Of a stretch of 64,000 bases of DNA, positions 48,701-59,609 are shown piece by piece; positions within the stretch are counted from its first letter, which is position 1, and each line of letters begins with the position of its first letter. The notes under the pieces are model-generated. The model did no database searches, had not been told where the DNA came from, and saw nothing but the letters and a program-made list of their open reading frames with translations. The DNA is from Cordia subcordata (Eukaryota; Streptophyta; Magnoliopsida; Boraginales; Cordiaceae), in the NCBI GenBank assembly GCA_028554755.1, contig JAPTOF010000032.1, positions 868,001 through 932,000 of the forward strand. Reading direction: 5' to 3'. A program made the translations under genes and the position numbers.

Positions 48701-50604
48701 CAAAAGTCTACAAAACTGAAACCTAGAGTTTTAAATTGTGAACCATTGCTACATACTAGCCAAAAGATGCAAAGCAAAAACATCATGTTTAAACAATTTT
48801 GAAAATGAGAAAGGATATAATAAAGACTAAAAGCATAATTGCTCATCCTCAGCTGATAAACTTTTCCCTTTCTCCCTCTCCATGCCCTTCAAGGGACATG
48901 CTCCAGGTGAGGTTTCTATTCCCAACTACGAACGTGGCTGAGCATCATACAAATGCACAATGGCCAAACTCAAAATGGTTCATGATTCCATTATGTGTAA
49001 AACCATCAGATTGAGACATTTAGAAAATTCCATTCCAAGAACTAGTTCAGGAATATTTTACGGTTTTCACCTAATTTGAATTGTTCCACAGGCAGGGAAA
49101 AAAAAATCATAAACGGACTTCACAGAGAGAAGGATAGCGCACTAAATGCATGATGTCAAAATTTCCGTCCCCCCACTCTCTATCAGAGCTAATAAAGGTA
49201 ACCAAATTGTAGGGAGATTAGTATGTGTTCCCCACCTACACCTTCGTAACTCCAAACACTTGAACTCATTACAGTTCCTCATACTCCAACTGCCCCTATC
49301 TTGGGTACCGTCTTGTGAGCAATACAATGAATAGAATTGTAACTAGATTATAGTGCATGTTGCATGATAAGAAGATCAATGAAACATAAAAGCTCCAAAT
49401 AATCATTTTGTAGGTCATCAGTAAAGTATCATACCTTCTCCCTGTGGCAAAGAAGTTCCAAAACACGCGCTCCAACAGCATAACCTGCATCTTCTAACCT
49501 GTTAAAGTCCAAGTAAACATGTTAGAATCAACATTTTTCCATTGCAAGCTTCTTGCCAAAAGAGAAGGACATACAAGGGCAGGCAATTAATTCCTAAAAA
49601 GAAAATTGAAGAAAAAATTATGGTTAACACAAATCAACAAAGCATCAGCTCGAACTTCCAACCACATCGTTTTTTCTTCACCTCACCTCATACAAGAGTA
49701 ATAAAAATATCTTTTTTCTCTTCTCACACTCTATTAGCACAGTTAGACCACTTGTTCATATTATTTTCGTCAAAGTCTACTACTTGTAAGCAAAGAACAA
49801 AGTAGCATTTACTTTTGAATAGCCCATTTAATAATTATACTAAACAAACAAAATTGTATTTGAGATGCAAGTCTAGACTTGGTGTCCTCCAAAGGAGCCA
49901 TTGATGTATACTAAGATAACCGGCTAAAGGTATTATTCTTATGGACAAAAAATATAAAATCGGCAATCACCTTCTCTCCAATTCAGCAATGTTGTCGACT
50001 TGCGTCTGGTTGTATTGAACGAGCTCAGAGAACAAGAATGCAAATGCACTCAAACTGACCTGCAACAGAAATAGCATCTGCAATCATTACTCTTGACGAT
50101 GGTCGTCATTGTAAAATAATTTCCAAAATTCACAAATCCAGATCACACTAACTCATCTACACAAACACATATCACAGCTTAAATTACACAACATTAAGAA
50201 ATAAAAATAAAAAAGAGCGACTTTTAGTTAATCCAAACTACTGCTAAGCAAAACCCATTTCTAAAAAATCCTTAGTTGCCTCCTAAAACAAAACCCATGT
50301 GTTCAATTATCAAGAGATTAACTAATGTATTGACTTTTTTACTAATCATTGAATTTCACATTACGGGCTGCAATTATTTGATTAGAAACAAACCCAAAAA
50401 TTAAAAAAAAGGTAAAAGAAATAAGTTCAAACAATTTTGGAAAAAATGATTAAGACAAATGGGAGATCAAAGATCTAGAGAAAAATTGTAAAAGTAAAGA
50501 TTGAAAGAAGGAGAAGAAGAATAATAAACCTCTTGTTTGCCCTTGCTGAGGGGTCTGTCAAGAACGTTTGTGTACTGCTTCATCTTTCCAACCCCTCCTA
50601 TCAT
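42774..50604 (-). CDS. TRAPPC5: Trafficking protein particle complex subunit 5 (TRS31/TRAPPC5), 8 exons
   Basis: This is a core subunit of the TRAPP complexes, which tether vesicles and act as exchange factor for Rab GTPases at ER-Golgi and Golgi membranes. Exons on the minus strand: 50604-50530, 50059-49971, 49498-49435, 48233-48156, 44091-44015, 43917-43851, 43759-43652, 42803-42774. They total 588 nt, or 195 aa plus stop, the usual size for plant TRS31. All introns are GT-AG. Recognised segments include [20 protein letters not shown] near residues 16-35, [20 protein letters not shown] in the middle third, [35 protein letters not shown] and the C-terminal VLRREARLG. These are typical of the Bet3-fold TRS31 family. 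Intron 4 is about 4.06 kb and contains a Helitron. The start is the first [14 protein letters not shown], matching plant orthologues. The gene converges on RTF2. Confidence 0.97.
46401..46962 (+). mobile_element. Intact-ended non-autonomous Helitron in TRAPPC5 intron 4
   Basis: It begins TCTATACTATATTATATAG after A (46400) and ends GATTGACTAG before T (46963): the 5'-TC, 3'-CTAG and A/T insertion target of plant Helitrons. A perfect 7-bp hairpin, CCCGTGC-ATC-GCACGGG (46935-46951), ends 11 bases before the 3' terminus. At 562 bp it is AT-rich with no coding sequence. Its ends match the decayed copy at 12021-12517. Confidence 0.95.
47841..47955 (+). repeat. 60-bp tandem duplication in TRAPPC5 intron 4
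   Basis: TAAGGGAGATGCTGAATATC starts at 47841 and again at 47901, and the following ACCAAGAAAC(A/C)GAGCC(T/C)ATAAGCA is shared. Near-identity suggests a fairly recent duplication. Confidence 0.9.
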
Positions 50605-51298
50605 TTTCCTCGTCCTTTTTCTGTTTGGATTTGCTCAGCACTTGGCACTGGTTTAAGCCTTCCTGCAGTGTAAAGAGGGCGTGCTCTGAAAGTTATTACG
50701 CGTCCCAAGTCCCAGCAACATTTTAACCAAAAAAAAAAAAAAGTGGTCCCGGCAACAGTTATGTGACTTTATATTTTACGTTTTCTTTTCTTTTGTGTTT
50801 TGTTTTTTGACGACAAATCTTGTTCATCATATCACATATTATTATTTTACGATTTTTCTCCTTTAAGATCCGTCACTTCTATTTATTTAAAATTATTTTT
50901 ATTTAAATCACATCCTTTTTTATTTTATTTTTTCAAAAATATTTAAAAAAAAACATTATCATAAAAAACTTCTTGAAAATAAAATTTAACAAAATATTAT
51001 AACCATTAAAAATAAATGGTGATGTGGCACAACACTTTGACGGACTTAACTGAGAGCATATTGTACGTGTCTGAGAGATAGACTGTCATGACATAGTTGA
51101 GTATATGACGTGGCATGCTTCGAAAGGAAAGACAGGGTTTTCAAGCTCTCAAGGGCTCAACAGGTTTGGGTTTACAAATATTGCGTTCGAAAAGGCCTTT
51201 AAACTTGAAACGACATTAAAAAAGACTAAGATGAACTTAAAGCTTGAAAACTTAAAACTAGAATAATTAATAGCCATATTGGCAGTTGTTATCACATC
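50605..51298 (-). promoter_or_regulatory. TRAPPC5 upstream region
   Basis: Read on the minus strand, about 90 bp before the ATG holds the only GC-balanced sequence (around 50640-50730). Beyond it lies AT-rich DNA with poly-A/T runs. No clear TATA box. The promoter role is inferred from position only. Confidence 0.4.
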
Positions 51299-52170
51299 AT
51301 GAAACAATTGTCGAAAAGCATGAACATAAGGTGTGGATATTGGGATATTAGGTCCCTAAGTAGAGTAAAATTTGAATTGTGCAAGCAAAGATATCGAACA
51401 AAGATGGTCTGGATTGTGAATCTTTGGCGTTTGCTGCTTGATAATGGTGATGAAGGGTTGTTGGCTGATGATGTACGGACTCGAAAGTCGGCTTGTGACG
51501 ATTTTCAAAAGTACTCGAACATGATCGAAAAGTTTTTGCAATTACAAAATGTTATCTCAAAAATGCAAGATAGATTGGTCTGGTAGAAACAAAAGTCGCT
51601 TTGATTTGCAGGCCGTGTTACACTTGCTTAATTAGTCCTTTCTTTTATGCTAACTTATGTTAAGCAGATGGCTAAACTTTTAAGGAGACGTGTTGTAAAA
51701 TTGATGAAATTCAACGAAAATTCATATGGGGCTCTATTAATGAAAGGCCACGAGTATCCTGGATTTCTTGGGATAAGGTGTGTCAACCCAAGAAGCATGG
51801 CGGCTTTGGTTTTCGTCTAGTACAATAAATGAATATAGCGTTGAAGCTAGCTTGGAGACTCATGATTGAGGGGGAAGCTCTTTAGATTAACGTGTTGAAT
51901 GCCAAGTATTTTACAAAGTGTCAACTAGCTTATACTAGAAAGACAACGAGTTCGTCGGTTTGTCAGGCCATTTGCTAGGCTAGACAGCTTGTGGACTTGG
52001 GTTGAAATGGTGTGTGGGGAATATAAATCTATTCATTCTTGGACTAACTTCTGGGTTGGTCATTCTCCCTTGGAGCAACTGGTGTTCCAACCTATTCCAG
52101 TTGTTGAGAGAGACCGTCACAATTAACTATTATGTGAATGGTAATGGCGATTGGGATTGGCCTTGTTTTC
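51299..52170 (+). mobile_element. Decayed LINE (non-LTR retrotransposon) pol fragment
   Basis: Frame 51299-51586 ends in a Lys/Arg/Gln-rich segment (RKSACDDFQKYSNMIEKFLQ) like the linker between endonuclease and RT in plant LINEs. It is followed by KSL.FAGRVTLA (51590 on), KIDEIQRKFIWG, WISWDKVCQPKKHGGFGFR and KLAWRLMIEGEAL. These belong to the RT C-terminus/thumb of plant L1-like elements. Most of the RT catalytic core is absent, so an internal deletion is implied near 51590. Several stops. The 3' end is abutted by a Copia fragment. Confidence 0.75.
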
Positions 52171-52179
52171 AACACCCTC

Positions 52180-53690
52180 TCCACCAACTAGATGTCAAGA
52201 ATGCTTTTCTCAATAGTGATTTGGAAGAGAACGTGCTCATGAACCCATCATTGAGATTTGAGAAGAAACTTGGAGATAACAAGGTGTATAAATCAAAGAA
52301 ATCCTTGTATGGACTAAGAGTCTATTTGGCCCAATTTTTAGAGACTCAAAAGTGATTTTTGTGAGTCGAAAAATTGAAGTTGACCAATTTGACCCATTTT
52401 TAAAAAAGCTTTTATATAAAAGTTAAAGCTAAAAAAATTGAAAAACCAAAAGCTCGAAATTAAAGCTTTTCAAAAAAGGCTTTTGAAAAGCTATTTCTAT
52501 GTCATGTCAAAAATTATTTTTCTTCTTTTTTCTCAAAAAAAAATATTATTCTATATATTTGAAATTCCAATAGTAACTTTAAAACAGCTAAAAGTTTAAC
52601 TCCTAAAATGCAGGGCCAAATAGTCAATTGCTTTTATTCAACAACACTTTTACTCAAAGCTATACTGCTAAAAGCACTACTGTTCAATAGCTGAAATGTC
52701 CCAGCTAGGCCAAATAGAGCTTAAAACATTCGCCTAGAGCGTGGTTTGGAAGCTCTTGAAAGGTTGTCGCTAGTTATGACTTTCGTCAGAGTCAGGCAGA
52801 CCATGCTATTTTCTGTAAACGCTCAAAATTTGGTAAAGTTGCAATTTTGATTGTTTATTTTGATAATATTATCCTAACCGATAATGATGAAGCTGAAATA
52901 GACAAATTAAAAAAAAAAGACTTGCCAAAGAATACCAAATCAAGGACCTCGAAGGACTTAAATACTTTCATAAAGTAGAGTTTGCAAGATCCAAAGAAGG
53001 ATTTTTTGTCAACAAGATGAAGTATATACTTGATCTTCTAAGAGAAATGACCTTGTTGGGCTGCAAGGAAGCAAAAACACCTATTGAACCGAATTTGAAA
53101 TTACAAGTTACTAAGACTAGAGAAGTTAAGGACAAGGAACAATACTAAGACTCGTTGGCAAGCTAATCTTCTTGTCCTATTCACGTCTTGATATTGGTTT
53201 TGCAATTAGTATGTCAGTCATTTCATGCACTCACCCGGGCTAGAACGTTTTAAGGCTATCTATGGGGTTCTTAGATACTTAAAAGGAACTCCAAGGAAAG
53301 GCCTCATGTTCAAGAAATATGGTCACCTACAAATTGAAGTATACACGGGTGCAGATTGGACAAAAAGTGTTACTGATATAAGATCCACCTCAAGCTATCA
53401 TATATTTACTGGAGGAAATCTAGTTACTTGGTGAAGTAAAAAACAAAACGTATTAGCTAGAAATAGTGTAGAAGCAGAGTCTAGAGCTGTTGCCCTTGGA
53501 TTTTTTGAGGTGATATGGACTAAAAGGATAGTTGAGGAGCTGAAGTTTCCCTATTCAAACCTATGAAGTCTATAGTGATAACAACGCTGTTATATCAGTT
53601 GCTCATAATCTAGTTCTACATAATCGAACAAATCATATAGAAGTGGATAAACATTTCATCAAAGAAAAACTAGATGGTGGCATAAACACT
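52180..53690 (+). pseudogene. Copia pol fragment (RT to RNase H), plus strand
   Basis: LDVKNAFLNSDLEENVLM and KSKKSLYGL (RT) precede a MITE at 52318. After it come PRAWF and a decayed VYFDNIIL, the site of the YxDD box with the second Asp replaced by Asn. Then HSPGLERFKAIYGVLRYLKG and TGADWTKSVTDIRSTS (RNase H) and VEAESRAVALG. Many stops and frameshifts. It belongs to a different Copia lineage from the 21-32.6 kb element and has no visible LTR at either end. Confidence 0.85.
52318..52721. mobile_element. Tourist/PIF-Harbinger-like MITE in Copia RT
   Basis: A 404-bp insert flanked by TAA (52315-52317 and 52722-52724). Terminal sequences GAGTCTATTTGGCC and, at the right end inverted, AGCTCTATTTGGCC form imperfect inverted repeats sharing TCTATTTGGCC. 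Removing it with one TAA restores the RT frame across GL(K).SPRAW-type codons, so the boundaries are supported. AT-rich, no coding sequence. Confidence 0.8.
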
Positions 53691-53986
53691 AAGGGGGATA
53701 GCCAAAGCTTGAAAATTCTTTGGTTGCAAACTTCGAGAATTCTTTTGTTGCGTTGATTGCAGAAGCATATTGCAAAGTTGAATAACATGAATCAATCCAA
53801 AATCAAAAAGCAAGGCGAAAATGAAAGAACATAATGATTTATAGAGGGTTGGCCACTAAGCCTACAACCATTCCCTAAGCATCCCACATGAGAATTTCAA
53901 CAACTCCACTAAGAACCTTGAGCTTTTAAAAAGTTAGCTAAGTTCAAAAACCAACTATACAACCTTGATTTCAATTCGAAATCAAG
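53691..53986 (+). other. Flank between Copia fragment and Gypsy element
   Basis: Noncoding DNA, possibly LTR of the Copia fragment (GATTTATAGAGGGTTGGCC near 53840). No terminal TG/CA pair found. Confidence 0.3.
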
Positions 53987-53991
53987 AAACC

Positions 53992-55312
53992 TAGCATGCC
54001 TCTAATGTGCAAGCCTTAAAAGACTCGCAAGCATATGGATTGTGTAATATAGTGTGTACAAGTGCGGGCATCGAACCACAGTGAGGCTAATGTGTGGAAG
54101 GAATCCAATGCGCGTGTGCTTTAGAAGATGCCTAAAAAGAAACCTAGATTGAGCATATTTTTGTACTTTTGGATTTTGGGAGCTAAGTGAAGGATAAAAG
54201 GACTACACTATGAAAATAGGAAAGAAAAAGTGGGAACTAAGCTAATCAAGGAAAGACTTAAACCTATAGGAAGGTGGTAGGGTGACCTACACTTGTAAAT
54301 GGGTGACTTTCTACCTCTATGATATGGGATTCAGGAATTGGCTTATATAAGTGATGCTTTAATACTAGGCAGCCAACTAGTATCCTAATTAATCCCTAGG
54401 ACTTGATGCAGGTCCGTCACTAAGTGTGCACACTTAGAGCTATAGTGTGGTCCTTATGTACCTAAGACTATAGGAGGGACTAGAAAGCTACCTAGGCATC
54501 CTAGAATTGTCTTACCCTAGCTCCCAAATCATTAGCTAGATTTAAAGCTAAGACCTAGGGTTACTAAGGTCGACTAAACCTGCCCGAACTCCTATTAGCT
54601 GGATTTATAGCTAAAGGGGACTCGATCTAGGCTAGTCTTAAGTCCTGCTCGTTGTTCTAGGGACTCTATCACAAGTTAATGTCTAATAAGCGTAATCCTA
54701 CATGTTCTAAGCCAAGGCGTTGTGAATCTGTCGACCTATTCACTATTGAAAAATTACCATGTTTGATTTACACCATTATAACCAAGTTGGTGCCAACATG
54801 TAAGCAAGATCGGAGTTATATTCGCCAAAAGTATGCTTATACTCTCGTAGATATGAACATAGGAATCCCACCTTATGCAATCCATAAATAAACACATAGA
54901 CATGCATATTAGCTGGAATAGCGGTGCTTTATATCAAATAAACTCCAATTTGTATACATACCACTCATCTAGGCAATTAATCAAACATATAGACATGTAT
55001 TGAGAAAAATCCATTCACATGAAGACCAAGTATGTATACACATATATATATGTATGTATATATATATATATATATATGTATATGTATATCTATATGTGTG
55101 TGTGTGTATATATATAAGCCATGAAAAATCCTATAACATATAATACAAAATCAACCTATTACACAAACTTAAATCTAATCTACTCAGACATTAAAGTAAA
55201 TAAGATGAAAGAGTGTTGAGCAAACTCCCCTTCCATCCTAGCTTATTCTTGTACAATCTTGAGCAACTCCTTTACCAAAATGTTTTTAAAGTCCTTAAAA
55301 AAGAGCTTAGAT
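53992..55312 (-). repeat. Truncated 3' LTR of the Gypsy element
   Basis: Aligns with 59610-60860 of the 5' LTR from the terminal TAGCATGCCTC (TGGTATGTCTC in the other copy) to GCTTAGAT, where the match stops and protease codons begin. About 630 bp of U3 is missing. A TA/TG microsatellite at about 55038-55115 is expanded here relative to the 5' LTR. Confidence 0.88.
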
Positions 55313-55435
55313 CTACTTCGACCATAACATCCTCTACCACAATCCTAGGTCTATGCTCGGACCTATCAACTAGCTGAAGAGTAACATGTGTAGGGGACAA
55401 CTCACCTAAACTTAGTTGCTGATAGATGGAGTAAG
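55313..55435 (-). pseudogene. Downstream part of Gypsy protease
   Basis: The minus strand from 55435 reads the protease continuation with SLGELSPTHVTLQLVDRS, typical of the segment after the catalytic DLGAS box in Athila/Tat proteases. It is separated from its N-terminal half (57263-57080) by the nested solo LTR and cut at 55313 by the deletion into the LTR. Confidence 0.85.
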
Positions 55436-55642
55436 TGAAGGAATTTTGCGCAAATTTTTCACAAATTCTTCCAGGATCAGGCTCTTGTAAATTGAAATTT
55501 CATAAAAAACATGATTAGTACTTGGATATTCGTAGATGGAGTAAGTGAAGGAATTTTGCGCAAATTTTTCACAAATTCTTCCAGGATCAGGCTCTTGTAA
55601 ATTGAAATTTCATAAAAAACATGATTAGTACTTGGATATTCA
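55423..55642. repeat. 110-bp tandem duplication across the solo LTR boundary
   Basis: Units 55423-55532 and 55533-55642 are identical except at the last base. Each unit contains 13 bp of host Gypsy sequence (TAGATGGAGTAAG, including the GTAAG target site) and the first 97 bp of the nested LTR. The duplication therefore arose after the LTR inserted. Confidence 0.95.
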
Positions 55643-57074
55643 TGACACGAATATGTGTTCTTGACAAGTAGTCTTGCGGAAGCTTGATCTTCCTCCTCTT
55701 CATACGCAGCCAAGAAATAATGATGGAGGTTAGGGTTTTTTTTAAGGGAGGAGGAATATTTTTTCTCTATAGGAAAAGCTGAAAACCCTTAATCAAAATA
55801 CGTACAATACCTCTCCTTTTATAGAACAAAAGGAATTGCGCCTTCATAAGTCCCAGACTCATTTCCTCCAACCCAATTAGGCCTACACCTTTTAACTCAA
55901 TTATAAATTAAATCCCTATTTAATTTTTAACCCATTTAGCCCAAGATTTAATTCATGCCACATTTTCTGTGCTAGCAGAAAATAGATGAAATTAAATCCG
56001 TGAACTTTTAATAATTAATATTAAATATTTAATTTCTAATTAAATATTCAAATACACTAATTATTAATTCCTTTATTTAATTCACAATTAAATAATGGAA
56101 TATTTAATTCTCAATTAAATATATTAGACCAATCCATCAATAAAATTCTTGACCTTTTGCGTGACTCCGTAGGTTAAAACTTAAGCCGGTAATACAAGGA
56201 CAATCTCTGTACTAATCGGAGATATCGTCTAGCAACGGTTCCCAATGTCAGGATAAGCTGAAAAAATGCAAGACAACTATCAATGAACCTGGGCACTATG
56301 ACATATCCCCTATGACCCTCGATATTCCGAAACAACCCTAGGAGCACGGTCAACTGTCAAACCCCTAATTAGTTATTCCGTATTAAGTCCTAATCTTGTC
56401 ATGACTTATCACAACATGTCTCCGTAACACATCACGCAGAAAGCTTTGGCCAAAGACTTAACGAGTTAGGACTAGGTGGAACATCATTCTCCCAATACCT
56501 GGAGTAGGTCAATCCCATCTTGTCCTGCACATTGGCTTCACGACACTTGCTCATACCTAGTACCCCTTCGTCACCAAATTGGAAATTCGGGTAGTCCAGC
56601 ACCAAAGTATGAGGAGTAATTCGCAAGCATCTATGACAGTCTCAAGTTGAAGGGAATACTATAACCATGTGCACCACAAGCAATTCTTTGACAGTAGGGT
56701 AAGTACCATAGGATGCTTGTAAACGAGTCATGTTCAGTAAGTGTGTCTCCATACCCTACCTGTGTGTCACGCCGATATCTCAACACCCATTGGTCATGAG
56801 GAAAACCAACCCATGTGACAAACAATAACCTGTACTCGAAGGAATTGACGTCCTAGTACCAATTCCATCATTCGGTTATGAACAAATTTTAAGAACAATC
56901 AGACCATGCCTCATTCACATGATCCCACACAATTGTTCTAAGGAACTATATCATGATCAAAATAAGAGAAGATGGTGCGATATGATGTAATGGCCAAATA
57001 TTATTAACATAACTCGTGTGTAAACAATTCTAGAAATTCAATAGATGACTGACTTTAGGACACTATTCCTAACA
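55436..57074 (-). mobile_element. Solo LTR nested in Gypsy protease, minus orientation
   Basis: The minus strand starts TGTTAGGAATAGTGTCC and ends AAAATTCCTTCA. It is flanked by the exact duplication GTAAG (55431-55435 and 57075-57079). A TATAAAAGG box on the minus strand lies at 55815-55823. 1639 bp, including one extra 97-bp terminal unit from the 110-bp duplication. The start resembles that of the solo LTR at 25744 (TGTTAGGATTAGT..CCTAAAG), so both may come from related families. Confidence 0.9.
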
Positions 57075-57079
57075 GTAAG

Positions 57080-59586
57080 GAATGAGATTCATACTGGACC
57101 TTAAATCTAGCAGGGCGTGATCAATTTGGGTCTCTCTAATCCTACAAGGAATAGTGAAAGTTCTTGGGTCACTCATCTTGGGCAGAAGGCCCAAAGTACA
57201 AATATTGCTGATTTTCTCCGTGAGCCTCACCTTCTTAGCAATGTTCAATGATCTACGCTTCATCGTACAAAGGTCCTTGAAAAATTTAGACTAGAAGGGA
57301 ATGGAAAGGATCGTATCTATTAAAGGAAGATTGACCTTAAGGTCCTTAAAATGCTTTAAGATCTTGGAAAACCTAGAATCCTCACTAGGTGTGGGCTTTT
57401 CTAAGGTAGATGGAAAGAGGACTTTGGGTGTAACACCTCTAGACACATGGGAATCATCAATGGGCTCTTTTCCCTCCTGATATGAATAGGAAGTACTACT
57501 CTCTCCATGGTCTCTAATGGGCTCAACTCTCTTAGTAGGATCTCTCTCTATAGGGCTAATATCAAGCTCTCTCGACTCAAAAGGACCACTAAGTGTAAGA
57601 TTGCATAGTCAACTCCTACTCTATTGTCTACTATCCTATCACTCCTAAGAGTGGTGACGGCCTTACCCTGGGCTTGAAAGGGAAAAGTTTTGTCAGTAAA
57701 GGAATAGGACTGGACTCTGGGGTTCACCTTGGCTTAGGAAGACAACTTCTTGGGGTTTCTAGTGTTCACCTAACTGGCTAACTGCCTTAACTGTGTCTTT
57801 AACCTAGCCATGTGATGCCTATGACTAGCAAGCTCTTACTGCATCAATTGAAACATCTTCTCCACTCTATCATCACTAGAAGACTGGCTACTAGAAAAAG
57901 TAGGGAGTGCTTATGGCTGAGGAACACTAGGAAGCCTAGGTTGATTAACATTGTAGAAACCCGACGAGTTAGCAGCATAGGGTTGCTGCTTGAGTGGGGC
58001 CTGGGACGGGGAATAAGACTCATGCTGACCCTGTCTCCAAGAAAACTTAGGGTTGTCTCTTCAACTCGAATTTTACGTGTTTGACTACGGATTGTACTTT
58101 TGTGAATAACCCTATATAGCACATACTCGCTCTTGCATGAATCGGGAAACTGGGATGCTAAAGGGCAAGCTATGGTCTCGTGGGACGACTCGGAACACAA
58201 TGCACACACCTTAATTACCGAAGGAGTGGAGGACGAACCAACGAACTAGTTCTATGACCTTGGGAAGAAATAGTCAAGGAAATGAATTGATCTAGGTTAT
58301 TCGTGAGGGCCTCTACCTTAGCGGGCAAATCTAAAGAAACTCTAACATCATGAGCACCTCTTTTATTCACTCCCTAACTAGACCTTTCTATTGCTGAATT
58401 TTGTAAAGAGTTCTTAGCCAATAAATCCATTTTCTCCCACGCCTCACTTGCCTTCAAATTATAGAATCTATCATCAAAGGTGATATTGACTGTCATCCTA
58501 TTTTGTTTACTCAAACCTTGAAAGAAATATTGGAGTAGGTCATGATTACCATACCCATGGTACAGACACTATCTAAGAAGGTCATTGAACCTCTCCTAAG
58601 CTTCATGAAAAGACTCTAAATCACGTTGGGAGAAAGTTATAATGGAAGTCCTAAGGTTGGCAGTCTTGGCCTTGAGAAAGAACTTTTGGTAGAACCTAGA
58701 TTGAAGCTCGGCCCATAGTGTGATACAACTATAAGGTAAAGAATGAAACCAAGACTTTGCTTATCCTTAAGGGTGAGTAGAAATAACCTAAGACAAATAA
58801 CCTTTTGAGACACATTGGGGACATTGAGGGTGGAGCTCATCTTAACAAAATCAGTAATGTGGTCCAAGAGACTCTTATTGCTCTTCTCATAGAAAGAAAG
58901 AAGCATAGCCAACATGTTAGGCTTGATCTCAAAATTTGCCTTCCCCAACCCTAGAAGATTAATAGCCAAATTAGGCTCGAAGGCATTGAGGAGGAAGAAT
59001 TACCTACGTGTCGACTCATCATCTATAGGTGGGTCCAGTCTGAAGGGCTTTTGTTGAAAATGATATTAGGCTTGATGCCCATGGAGATCATGTGATGGAG
59101 TAGGATTCATAGGGGGAATGGGAGAGAGAAGAGGATTATTTGGATTGGCCATTTCCTCAAGAAGATCTCCTAAATTCCTAATGTCTCATGTAATCTTATC
59201 GAGTCTGAGATTAAATGGAATTAAGGGATTCCTAAGGGATCTCTTACCAAGCATGCAACTCTACCCTAGATTTCTAAGGGATCTCCTACCAAGCATACAA
59301 CTCTATCCTAACTCTGGTCACTTTAACTCCTAAAGCTTCAACAATAACCCAAAACTATAGCAACAAAGCAACAAGCCTATTGGGTCTGCTAATAACAAAA
59401 AGAATAAGCAAAATAAGAAATCCAAACAAACAAGCTATGCTAAGCTTGGAAAGTAAACATAGAAAGATCAAACAAACTAAGCACAACCAAGATAAGCAAC
59501 AACCAAAGCAAGCCAACAGAATAAAGCATAACAAACAAAAAACAACTATTAAAACACATAAGCAAAGAACACAAACCACTGTGCCT
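57080..59586 (-). pseudogene. Gypsy gag, zinc-knuckle region and protease start
   Basis: Minus-strand frames: 58969-58637 with FEIKPNMLAML, DHITDFVKM and RLFLLTLKDK (Ty3/Athila gag core); 58209-57844 with CALCSESSHETIAC (knuckle-like CCHC); 57263-57069 with MSDPRTFTIPCRIRETQ and LLDLRSSMNLIPY. The last is the aspartic protease box, where the usual catalytic DLGAS reads DLRSS, so the enzyme would be inactive. Many frameshifts. Confidence 0.85.
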
Positions 59587-59603
59587 CCCTAGCAACGACG
59601 CTA
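59587..59603 (-). promoter_or_regulatory. tRNA-Asp-type primer binding site (mutated)
   Basis: The minus strand reads TAGCGTCGTTGCTAGGG versus the canonical TGGCGCCGTTGCCGGGG, complementary to the tRNA-Asp 3' end, six bases after the 5' LTR end. This supports the Athila/Tat assignment. Confidence 0.8.
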
Positions 59604-59609
59604 AGAACT

